Assembly: GCA_002633025.1 (NCBI GenBank)
Contig: NMRB01000267.1
Location: 105,752-169,751, forward strand
Direction of reading: 5' to 3'
Length of the DNA stretch: 64,000 nt
Source of the DNA: Notospermus geniculatus
Taxonomy: Eukaryota > Nemertea > Pilidiophora > Heteronemertea > Lineidae
Part shown: one piece after another, positions 39,673 to 51,400 of the stretch
How positions within the stretch are numbered: position 1 is the first letter of the stretch
Layout: each line of letters starts with the position of its first letter
Notes under the pieces: model-generated
What the model was told of the DNA's origin: nothing
Database searches by the model: none
What the model saw: the letters and a program-made list of their open reading frames with translations, nothing else
Position numbers and translations under genes: made by a program

Positions 39673-40870
39673 TAAATCGGCGGGGATCGGGCCATTGTAA
39701 GCAGTGTCTATGAACGATAGGTATGAGTGAGAAGACACTGCGAAAGGAGTGTAGCCCCGTCCTAAAAAAATCGTAAAACGGGCTAGAACGTGTAACTTTG
39801 GCCAAATAATGTCTCGAAGTTCTGGAGCACCCTTCCTGTCCGAGCCCGTTCATGAAGTTCGTCAAAAGACTGTAAAAAATTGCCAGCTCGCACACATTTT
39901 GAGTCCGTTCGGCAACATTTTCAAAAACGTACTGAGAACTAGATCAGTGTGATGGGGCATTACACAGTGACCTGATTAGGTATCCATGCAATGATTGATC
40001 GTCAATGTACATGTATACTAGTCAGTTTTCTAAATATCGGAAAAAACGTGTTAAGTGACACTGACATTAGTGAGTTTGATATACTGCCCCAAACAATTCA
40101 ATTCTGTTGGGATACACCAAGTGCAAAATGCTCCCCTGGCCAAATCGATATTTTTTGGCACATGTTTCGCTCTAATCATGATAAGGGCTAAGTTGCCATG
40201 GGCGATACTCACTTCTGGTATTGAGTGCAAGTTTGTCTTCATCGATTTATCTGTTCCTTACGACGAATAATGTCTGCCTGGAATCAGCTAAATTGATTAC
40301 AAGGAAGGAGATATTTTTTTCTTCCTGAATTTTCGTAATGACCGAATGACAGATATTGTGCTTGGCACGTTTCGCTTGACAGTCTTTATTGAATTTCGTT
40401 TTTTGATTCTAATTTAATGAAAAAAATGGTACACCACTGCTTTTTAGGCAGTGTAAGCCATTTTTTCATCCTTCATTCGCTTGCACTCAGTGGGTTCCAT
40501 GATATCATGTAGCCTACATGGGCCGACTATAGGAATATGTGAAGCGTCTGAGTAGATTTGTTGAATACGTGAATATCAACGGACCGAGGAAACTTCCTTG
40601 GGGGACTCCGCTGTATACGTGCTTAGACTCAGATTTCGATATTCTGATTCCACGTATTGAAATCTGGGGAACTCCCTAATCTAGGAGTACAGTCAGCCAC
40701 ATACCGAAGTATTCCACAGTGTCGAAAGCCTTGGGCATAATCAAGGAAATATCTACCTATTCTGTCTCCAGAAACCAGAACATTTAGATTTTTAGTGGCT
40801 CCAGAAGATTTTCACACAACTTTTTAATGGGCAAATCCACGAGGGTTGTCGCAGAGCTGATCTGTGTTAA

Positions 40871-41090
40871 AGCCCCAGTCACATATCTACTCCGGGGCCC
40901 GTACGGCGAGTAAAAACAGACACTTTGGCCAATTTCTACGGTGCCCAGTTTGACCCAGCCTACTTTCCGCCTATCTATTGAGGCGATTTCGGCATGATTC
41001 ATCTTAGATCCGAGTTTCAGTCTCTAAAATCCGCAGCAAGCCGCTGGGTGGGGAAAATCGTACGGGGCCCGGTGCATTTGTGACCTAGGC
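40871..41090. mobile_element. 220-bp MITE flanked by TTAA
   Basis: TTAA lies at 40867-40870 and at 41091-41094. The ends AGCCCCAGTCACA...GGGGCCCGTACG and CGTACGGGGCCCGG...TGTGACCTAGGC form an imperfect inverted repeat. A TTAA target is characteristic of piggyBac-type transposition; no transposase is present. Confidence 0.6.
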
Positions 41091-41094
41091 TTAA

Positions 41095-42025
41095 CCAACA
41101 TGCGTAATGTTTTCTTTTTGCTCTCTATGGAATGATTAGGTAGCGGTCTCTTCTTTCGAATAGACCTATTGAACACAACGAACACTGTTCATCCCGACTA
41201 CGCTGTATTCTCATGCACAGGACACTTTCCAAACGCCATGCACTTGTATCATTGTTGTCGAGATTATTGTTTTGCACTCTTGTCTGACCGTATTGATTAC
41301 ATGTTAGACTCGCTTACACCTGGGAGTCTTGTGTTTTGTTGTCAGTGTCACACCACACCACTGTTTCTAAGTACACGTGATTCGCTGTACATCCACAGTG
41401 TACATACAGATCTCCCAAAAACACTCTCAGGAAATCAAGTTGGAAGAATTAATTTCACGTCAGCAGAAATCTCCAACAGCCAATCATTAAGCCTTGTGAA
41501 ATGTGAGGGATGGGAATTGTGCCCTTTTACATGGAAGGAGACGACTGTGGTAGTCTCACTCCGTAATCAAGGGACATAGATACTTTTCTCGTGAACTTCT
41601 TATTTGGCAGACTCTTGGGTGATCTTCGCACACCTTCGACATGTACCAGTAGTGGCTACTTATCAAGCAATAATCACTGTACAATTGTACGTGTCTGTAC
41701 AAAGCCCGCCCATTCGAACGTTAAGCCTACTGAGTGTCGTATTACAATTACTAGGCCGACGTAACTAAGCAGAACAAAGCAATGACGACCGACAAATTGA
41801 TCGTGTATTGAACGAAGTATTAGTATGGGTATATTTTTTTCGTATTCGAAAGTAACCTCCACAGCATGTCCGGAATTGACTTCTTACGTGTATGGTGGTC
41901 ACTTCTGTATACAATATTCTATTGGGTCTGGTGAGGAGAGTGATTGGATGCAGTCTGTCTTTTAATAAACTGAGTTGAAACAAATCACAACAACACGTTT
42001 CATGATGCTGAAGAATATCGCTGTA
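41095..42025. other. Upstream of receptor exon 2; no exon identified
   Basis: The 136-codon frame at 41169-41579 lacks a signal peptide, a splice donor in a suitable phase and family similarity. The missing first receptor exon was not found here. Confidence 0.5.
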
Positions 42026-42330
42026 TTTACTTCTTGCTTTGTGAGCTGCATGATGTTGTCGTGTATATTTCATTTATTACTTCGTTTCACGAGTGCCTTT
42101 TATCTTCGGTGACTGGATGTAAATAATGTTGTAGCCTATCGTATAATCAGTACGTCCTTCTTTTAATTATGCCAACAATGTTTACATCTACATGTGACGT
42201 TAAAATAAACTTCACACTATCTCGCATCGATGCATCAAAATGTTCTGATTTCAGATTGTCAGTTCCAAATCAAATGGCTTGATGACAATAAATCATTATA
42301 CCAATCCGTGACTCCTCTTTGGTTTTTCAG

Positions 42331-42434
42331 TGAATTTGGTAAGGTAAGCAAGGCTGCCTTGCCCTCCGAACACCTCAAAGATACACTACACGAGAAACAT
42401 TATGACAAATTCGTTCATCCGACAAAGGAAAACG
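42331..42434 (+). CDS. Receptor N-terminal helix exon (exon 2), copy A
   Basis: This 104-bp exon lies between a ttggtttttcag acceptor and an AACG|GTAGGT donor. It encodes a stretch with [19 protein letters not shown], which aligns with the amphipathic helix and YDxRxRP region at the start of glycine/GABA receptor extracellular domains. It ends in phase 1, and the leftover G joins AT of the next exon to make Asp. The same reading frame stays open upstream to an ATG at 42230, so a longer exon is formally possible, but that part has no signal peptide and crosses a good acceptor. It differs from copy B by one synonymous base (CTC/CTG, Leu). Confidence 0.75.
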
Positions 42435-45400
42435 GTAGGTAAAAAAAGCTGTCAATAAAATGTTACACAGTTGTCCGTTGTTCGTCGTTGTCTTGCTTTG
42501 TTCATTGTCTCTGTAGAGTACCTTGAGAGAGAATCCAATACGTATATTCTTCATATGACCAGTTCCACATGTGAAATTTGAACTGATTCACAGTCCAGTC
42601 TCGTCTCTGAGGTTCCTTGAGCGGCTTTGCGGTTCCCAAGGTCCCACACACCGCCCAGATAACTCAACCCAGTAGGATATGAGCCCGATGACGGTTTCGG
42701 CGCTCATGCTGTGGCTGATGGCAGTTGGGTTGGCGTTTCAGTCTACGAGCTCTCGCACTGAGCAAGATGGCACTTGATGGTTGTTGTGGTACTCAAGATG
42801 GCAGCCCGCAAGATCTCCTTTGCTACTGTGCCTCTGCACTTGACTAGACTGGTTGGCTGCTTGACCTCCTTAAATGTCGCACTTGGCTTGCTCTTTCCGG
42901 GTCCAGTCGGAGATCATTGTGATTGGAATGGTACATGTGTGCTCGATTATCCCCAGAATTCTTGCTCAGAAATGGTGAAAGGATTGGATCGACGGCGCCG
43001 GTGTAGCAGTAAAAAGTGTCCCCCTGTAACAAGTGTCCACTTCTATTGTTGAATGACGGATTAAGGTGCATGGGTATAGAAACCAATCGCCAGAGATTAG
43101 ATTGTAACAATAGGATCATTTGTTCCCAGGACAGTTTTTCCTAGGACATTCTTTCGTTTCACACCTGCATTCTATCCAGGGAACCAAGGTTAATGCGGAT
43201 GCTCCTGTTTGTTTGATGTAGGCCTACACTCCCGTTTCGGTTTGTCCTCCTTCCTGTGCCGGACTGACTTAAAGGCGTTGCAGTGGGATTTCCCTGGCCC
43301 TAAAGAGGCAGTCACTGTCAACCTCCCCTTTGACAACGTGCCTCCTGAGCTGTCAGCACTTGGCCAGCTGTTTATCAGTGGCATGGCTTTCAACCACTCT
43401 AGCTCTACAAAATCAGTAAAAGATCCTCTAAGCCAAGCGACCTCCTTGGGTAATGTTCCTACCGTTCACCCCGCTTGTGGATGCAGCCGTTCCTCGACTT
43501 TGATTTGTCTGTCTTTCTTGCCTCCTGAGCTTTCGGCACTTGGCCAGTTGTTCATCAGTGGCATGGCTTATTCAACCACTCTCGCTCTACAAAATTAGTG
43601 AAAGCATCCTCTAAGCCAAGCGACCTCCTTGGATAATTATCCACCAAGCTTCTGAGATGCAGCCTTTCGTGGGCTTTGATTGCTGTCTGTCTTTCAGTAG
43701 CTACTCTGCTGGATCAATGCATCAAATACAGACCAAGACACATTTTTAGGTACGCTCGACGTTAGCCAATGGGGAATCGTTAAAGATAGCGTTTCATCTA
43801 GTATCATCCTGTAGTCTATGCTGATCTTGACTTTCCTTAATATTGGACAAACATTAAGAATTGCACCGTGTATTTGGAATTCGGTCTTAGCCAAACATCT
43901 TTGTTTATCTCCGATACCGCAGACACCTAGTACACTCTAGTAAATCCTCACATCGTTCACTCGTAGCTAAGTAGGTAAATAAATATCATACTCATAAAAA
44001 CATACTGAACAGGGCGGACTAAAAAAAAGTATGTTTAACGTCCCAAATTTGAAAAGGAGTCATGCTGATTGATTTGTTGTTATTGATAACCAATAAAATC
44101 CTGGGCTCCCTTACGTTACTGAATTTCCTCGACTTGCTACGATCCCGGAACCCANTTTACTTCTTGCTTTGTGAGCTGCATGATGTTGTCCTGTATATTT
44201 CATTTATTACTTCGTTTCACGAGTGCCTTTTATCTTCGGTGACTGGATGTAAATAATGTTGTAGCCTATCGTATAATCAGTACGTCCTTCTTTTAATTAT
44301 GCGAACAATGTTTACATCTACATGTGACGTTAAAATAAACTTCACACTATCTCGCATCGATGCATCAAAATGTTCTGATTTCAGATTGTCAGTTCCAAAT
44401 CAAATGGCTTGATGACAATAAATCATTATACCAATCCGTGACTCCTCTTTGGTTTTTCAGTGAATTTGGTAAGGTAAGCAAGGCTGCCTTGCCCTCCGAA
44501 CACCTGAAAGATACACTACACGAGAAACATTATGACAAATTCGTTCATCCGACAAAGGAAAACGGTAGGTAAAAAAAGCTGTCAATAAAATGTTACACAG
44601 TTGTCCGTTGTTCGTCGTTGTCTTGCTTTGTTCATTGTCTCTGTAGAGTTCCTTGAGAGAGAATCCAATACGTATATTCTTCATATGACCAGTTCCACAT
44701 GTGAAACTTGAACTAATTCACAATCCAGTCGCGTCCCTGAGGTTCCTTGAGCGGCTTTGCGGTTCCCAAGGTCCCACACACCGCCCAGATAACTCAACCC
44801 AGTAGGATGTGAGCCCGATGACGGTTTCGGCGCTCATTTTGTGGCTGATGGCAGTTGGGTTGGCGTTTCAGTCTACGAGCTCTCGCACTGAGCAAGACGG
44901 CACTTGATGGTTGTTATGGTACTCAAGATGGCAGCCCGCCAGATCTCCTTTGCTACTGTGCCTCTGCACTTGACTAGACTGGTTAGCTGCTTGACCTCCT
45001 TAAATGTCGCACTTGGCTTGCTCTTTCCGGGTCCAGTCGGAGATACCCCGATCATTGTGATTGGAATGGTATGCTCGATTATCCCCAGAATTCTTGCTCA
45101 GAAATGGTGAAAGGATTGGATCGACGGCGCCGGTGTAGCAGTAAAAAGTGTCCCTCTGTAAAAAGTGTGCACTTCTATTGTTGAATGACGGATTAAGGTG
45201 CATGGGTATAGAAACCAATCGCCAGAGATTAGATTGTAACAATAGGATCATTTGTTCCCAGGACAGTTTTTCCTAGGACATTCTTTCCTTTCACACCTGC
45301 ATTCTATCCAGGGAACCAAGGTTAATGCGGATGCTCCTGTTTGTTTGATGTAGGCCTACACTCCCGTTTCGGTTTGTCCTTCTTCCTGTGCCGGACTGAC

Positions 45401-48400
45401 TTAAGGCGTTGCAGTGGGATTTCCCCGGCCCTAAAGAGGCAGTCACTGTCAACCTTTCCTTTGACAACGTGCCTCCTGAGCTGTCAGCACTTGGCCAGCT
45501 GTTTATCAGTGGCATGGCTTTCAACCACTCTAGCTCTACAAAATCAGTAAAAGATCCTCTAAGCCAAGCGACCTCCTTGGGTAATGCTCCTGCCGTTCAC
45601 CCCGCTTGTGGATGCAGCCGTTCCTCGACTTTGATTTGTCTGTCTTTCTTGCCTCCTGAGCTTTCGGCACTTGGCCAGTTGTTCATCAGTGGCATGGCTT
45701 TCAACCGCTCTAGCTCTACAAAATTAGTGAAAGCATCCTCTAAGCCAAGCGACCTCCTTGGATAATTATCCACCAAGCTTCTGAGATGCAGCCTTTCGTG
45801 GGCTTTGATTGCTGTCTGTCTTTCAGTAGCTACTCTGCTGGATCAATGCATCAAATACAGACCAAGACACATTTTTAGGTACGCTCGACGTTAGCCAATG
45901 GGGAATCGTTAAAGACAGCGTTTCATCTAGTATCATCCTGTAGTCTATGCTGATCTTGACTTTCCTTAATATTGGACAAACATTAAGAATTGCACCGTGT
46001 ATTTGGAATTCGGTCTTAGCCAAACATCTTTGTTTATCTCCGATACCGCAGACACCTAGTACACTCTAGTAAATCCTCACATCGTTCACTCGTAGCTAAG
46101 TAGGTAAATAAATATCATATACATGTACTCATAAAAACATACTGAACAGGGCGAACTAAAAAAAAGTATGTTTAACGTCCCAAATTTGAAAAGGAGTCAT
46201 GCTGATTGATTTGTTGTTATTGATAACCAATAAAATCCTGGGCTCCCTTAAGGGCACCGCAGACTGGCGATTTTTCGAGCGATTTTCTAGGCGACCGCCC
46301 TTGCGACCACAGAGGCGACTGAACATATTTTTAGTTTTTTTGGTTTTTGTTGACTCGTTTGCGACAAATGCTTCTTAGGAAGATCAGTGATGTCGTGGAT
46401 AACATCACTGGTCGACCTCAAAGGTAATTATTGCAGGCGACGTACTAGTCGCATCGGTAGTCGCCCCTATTTTAGTCGCCAGTGTGCGGAGCCCTTTACG
46501 TTACTGAATTTCCTCGACTTGCTACGATCCCGGAACCCATGGCGCGAAATCCATGACTGTAGTTGGTTCATTAATGATACGTACTGATACCAAGCGAACC
46601 ACGAATGAAATTTATGGTGAAGGTGGATGGTGTAAAGTTCTGGTTATAGGTGAAGTTTTGAGGCAACGTTTTTGCATGCGGATTGAATTGTAAACAATAG
46701 CGTTTTCGGTGTGTTTTGTTGTGTAACACAGTCCCACAGCACAGAAGAAACCTGGATCTAATAGGCCGATACAACGAAAGAGATGCTAGAAAAAACTTAC
46801 CAGAATTTACCTTGTTCTTGAACTCAGGTAGATGTGTTTATTTTGTTAATCAACTTCATTAGTGGATGGTGTAAAGTTCTGGTTAGGTGAAGTTTGGAGG
46901 CAACGTTTTTGCATGCGGATTGAATTGTAAACAATAACGTTTTCGGTGTGTTTTGTATGTGTAACACAGTCCCACAGCACAAAAGAAACCTGGATCTAAT
47001 AGGCCAATACAACGAAAGAGATGCTAGAAAAAACTTACCAGAATTTACCTTGTTCTTGAACTCAGGTAGATGTGTTTATTTTGTTAATCAACTTCATTGC
47101 CATTCATGCTTTTCAGATACAGCCACGATAGTTCGTGTTGGTGTGTACATTAATGGCATCAGCTCGATTGATGAGATTAATATGGTAAGAAAACATACCT
47201 CGAAACTGTCTGTCTGTCTGTCTGCTGTCATCGTGTCGTGTCAACTGGATTGTGGGTGATGCTCGTCAAGTGTTGGGATTCTCTTTACATGGGGTGTACG
47301 GTCTCGTGAAGAGCATGAAAGCACGTGGAGCGTGGGGTCTTCTCTATTGAGAAGAAAGATCAACATTTAAAACACATGAAGCGTGGGTTCTTCTCTGACG
47401 AGAATATTGTTTAAAACGATTCCATAAGTAGGACCTTCAGCCCAGTGCTAAGCATAGTCGAACAGTAGTTATTTACAAAGGAACAAGTTGGAAAAGGGAA
47501 AATTGCCACGCCCGATCCAAATTGCATCGTGAACATGGTTGATATTGTGAACATCCTTTTATTCCATCAATCACTCTTTATTGGCGGGATTACTCCTTTG
47601 TGTTATTGATATGATACTTAACCAGTTGCAATATGTGCCACACCCAATCACTCCATACTGGTTATCTCAGAAGGACGGAAAATAGCCCAGCAGAAACGTC
47701 TTCGTGAGTCTTATTTGTCACCATCAATAACCATCGACACTGTCACAATGAGGTTTGCTCCATAGTGACAAAGATACTAAATTTATTTGCACGCCTTCAA
47801 TTGAACAAAAATATTATTTCTTTTGTCTACAATCTCGAATGGAACACTTCATAAGCATTTTATAATGATTGTAGAGGGATTCAGTAGACTATAAACTGCT
47901 CCATTAAATGGAGTGCAGTCGGACAGTAAAGTTTTCGACGTTGTTTATCGAGAAACTACATGAAGTAGTTTGTGTGCTCAGGTATAGAAGGCTTGAAGTA
48001 ATACATGTAATTATCAAAGGAATTACATCCCACTTTGTGTTCGTGTTTGATATGTGTAAGAGAGAGATCACCATTTGTTTTTCTGCGAACGTGAGCCTTC
48101 TGAATCTTAGTGTGGCGTCTATGATCTCTACGCATGCAAACAGACAACTGAGGGATTATGACAAAGCTGATAACGAAGCGCACTTTCATGAAAGCGAAGA
48201 TGGAAAAACATCCAAGGCAGCAATAGAACAGAACGTTTTCCTGTTTCGCACTCTTATTGGATTGGTCGCTAAATTTAAATTTTGCATCAGGAAAAATAAT
48301 CTGAGGTCGTAGCATTTGAAGAGATTTAGGCCTACCTGACATTAACCCACGCCTTTTTTCAATTTTTTTCAAATATACAACGTACGTAAGATAACACGTG

Positions 48401-51400
48401 GGAAACTGGCTGGTTTGGAAAAATATTTTACACTTTCATGACTGACTTTCGCTTTTAGCAAATGGTAGAAGATATCTATCTGCGCCAAGAATGGGTTGAT
48501 GCCAGGCTGAAAGATCTCTACAACGAAACCATGTCGATACACGGGGACTTAATCGATGAGTTCTGGCAGCCAGACCCCTACTTTCCGTCTGCAAAGTCTG
48601 TGAAGGTCCACACCGTTTTGTCTAAAACTAGGGCTATGTACCTGCAACAGAGTGGGCGTATCACACTCAGTATACGGTGAGATTTTTCGCGTGTGAAAGT
48701 GCAACAGTTCTTTTCATGGACGAGTACTTATTCTTTATTGACTACGGAGTGACGTAATTTGCGCTATTTGCCTGGCAACTTCGTATGTTTGTACAATGGA
48801 AGGTAAAAGCACATGGTAAACAAGGAATGGAAGTACAAACATGTTTGACCATACAAACATGTTCCGAGCCTGGGAACCTGAGAGCTCTCATCACATTGCG
48901 TTTTGCAGACTCTTCCTATCCTTCCAGTCTTCAGATTTTTTTTTATTGTGACAAATATATCCGTTCTACTGGGAAGAACAGGACGGATATTGTGTCATCG
49001 CTATTACTCACGTTAAAGAAACATGGTACACGAAATCACCGAAAACAAAAACGAAACAAAACAAAGACATCGACATTCTGACTGGAAATGGTATTTATCA
49101 TCCTTTCCACGTCTGTTTCAGGCTAAGCATTGAATTGGCCTGTCCAATGCAGTTTGAAAATTACCCAATGGATGACCAGAAGTGTTCATTGTATATAGAA
49201 AGTTGTAAGTAATTCATCTCTTTTGACATTTTTCCTCGCGCAATAGAATGGGGATTTGTCATTCGTTCGGTAGTTCTTCTAATATAAGAAAGGCGGCGAC
49301 ACCTGAGCAAAGCTGGCATTCGGAAATTAAATGGGCGCCTCATAATTTTTGTGGAAACGTCAGAAACTGTCATTTAGTTATTTTTAATGCAACACTGTTA
49401 CGTGTTAATTTCCCTGAAGTATTAAATAATAAAATTTATGTCAGCCTAAAAACAATGCCTGCCATGTTCAACGGTACTGAATTGACGTGTTAGGCAGTTT
49501 CGGTTGGCTGAAGAAACAGCCTCTCCGAAATTTCGAACCAGAAAAAGAAAAATGATATATTGGAAATGCCCATCACTTGAAGTGTGTATTCGTTGGAAAG
49601 TATTATTTTCATTGTGGTATCATGATCTTTTTGAATATATGGACAAAAATAACTTTTCAAACTCCAAAATTAGGCTCTGCCCTCGAAAAATAAAGCCTTG
49701 ACGGTCTTCACGTGACCATTTGTGTATATTGCTTGCTAAGGTGATTTGTCTGTTCATGGTCTTATACAGATTCCTTGCCAAGCACTGACCTTGTTTATAT
49801 GTGGTTCGATGAGACACCAGTTTTATATAACAAGAATATGGAATTGCCAAAATTCTTAATGGAGGGTGACCCGACGATAAGTAACTACACCAACACAGGA
49901 GCATACAGACCAGGTAGGATTTATTTTCACTATCAAGCGTGTTACCAGCCTGATTGATACTCTAAACTCCCACTTACCTGTCCCATTCCTGAACTCGGAA
50001 AAAATGACTAAATCCTAAGTTGAAGATAATGGGGTGGGGTGTGGTCAGAAAAAGTAATGTCCTGTCCACTTACTTGTCCCACTCCCGAGGCTGGTAAAGA
50101 CAGCGTGCGATATCTTCTACTTATGATTTGGTCATTTTTTTCCTAGTTCAGGAATGGGCAGGTAAGTGGGAGTTAAGAGAAAATGTACAACTGAAGACTT
50201 TTTGTATCAAACATTACTTTGTCAAATTACAACATAGGATTGACTTCTGAATGTTTTCACACTTAGGCAACTATGGAGTGGTATACAGATGGATGTACAT
50301 TTACACAGACAGTTCATCTACTACCTGATTCAGCTGTACATCCCCAGTGCCCTGGTGGTCATAGTATCATGGGTGTCCTTCTGGTTGGACATAGAATCTG
50401 CTCCTGCCAGGGTCTCCCTGGGGGTGCTCACCGTACTGACAATTACAACACAGAGCGCCAATGCAAATTCCTCGATGCCACAGGTAGGGTGTGTTCCGTA
50501 TTTCGGATTCGGAGTGATATTGGTGCTAGACTGTCACACTGACCATCGTCCACATGCATGGCATGCAGTACATCATTTGTTTAAAAGTTTAAGTTCGCAA
50601 ATTCCAGGCAGTCATACTGTCTGCATGGGATTTCAATGGCCTGAACGGGGTCAGTCACGGCTTCAGACACATACCTACCACCATCACACGTATATACATA
50701 TGCATAATATCTCAAAAGAGCCGAAACTGCCAAGTGGGGAAGAACTATCGGTACACTTTATAAATCTGGTGTCCCGAAACTATGGAGATGCCTAAGTTCG
50801 TCTTTATTTTGCTCCTATTTTGTCCGTCCAGCCGGCAGTGCCATCTGTAGCACAACAGAGACTCTAGCCGAGTCTATTGATCTTGAGTTCGGCGAGATGC
50901 GCATGCATCAGACCAATGAATTTATTTGCCAAATCATACCAGCAAAAACATTAGTTCCTTTCCTGAAACTAACTGTTTTTCGTTTCCTAGGTCTCTTACA
51001 TCAAAGCGATGGATGTCTGGCTCGCTGCCTGCCTTGGTTTTGTGTTCAGTGCACTATTAGAATATGCCTTGGCGACGACAATAGTGAGAAAACGCAAGAA
51101 ATCCGTTTCCAACCAGTTAGGAAACGCTTGTAAGGTAAGCTGAACAGGCATGGAGTGGTATACAGATGGATGTACATTTACACAGACAGTTCATCTACTA
51201 CCTGATTCAGCTGTACATCCCCAGTGCCCTGGTGGTCATAGTGTCATGGGTGTCCTTCTGGTTGGACATAGAATCTGCTCCTGCCAGGGTCTCCCTGGGG
51301 GTGCTCACCGTACTGACAATTACAACACAGAGTGCCAATGCAAATTCCTCGATGCCACAGGTAGGGCGTGTTCCGTGCCGGATTTGGAGTGATATTGGTG

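Larger units (their letters stand above)
39201..39754. repeat. Perfect 84-bp inverted repeat with CTCF-like motifs at the inner ends
   Basis: The arm at 39201-39284 (starting CTACACTCCTTTCGCAGTG) is the exact reverse complement of 39671-39754. The 386-bp spacer is not inverted. Immediately inside each arm is a CTCF-like core, described separately. The short open frames reading SHSYLSFIDTAYNGPIPAD in both directions come from the arms. Confidence 0.9.
42026..46539. repeat. 2.1-kb direct duplication containing receptor exon 2 (copies 42026-44154 and 44156-46539)
   Basis: The two blocks are near-identical in the same orientation, offset 2130 bp, and separated by a single N at 44155. Copy B differs by scattered SNPs, a few small indels and a 245-bp MITE insertion absent from copy A. 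The N sits exactly at the junction, where copy A ends at CGGAACCCA and copy B restarts at TTTACTTCTTGC. This is what two assembled haplotypes joined end to end would look like. A real young duplication is the alternative. Confidence 0.9.

Noticed and set aside
40422-40473. Short hairpin considered as a microRNA precursor
   Set aside because: The stem of about 20 bp with poly-A/T outer pairs is too short and too simple for a precursor call.
41169-41579. 136-codon + frame upstream of the receptor, considered as the first exon
   Set aside because: It has no signal peptide, no donor in a compatible phase and no similarity to receptor N-termini.
47908-48372. Overlapping frames of 134 and 138 codons on both strands in receptor intron 3
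   Set aside because: Both strands are open over the same bases, neither has motifs or splice partners, and the region lies inside an intron of a well-supported gene.
51134-51360. Exon 8 spliced to the second TM1-TM2 exon as a real extended protein
   Set aside because: An AG at 51146-51147 would be in phase, but the product would contain TM1-TM3 twice, which is not a workable Cys-loop receptor. Duplicate haplotypes explain the data better.
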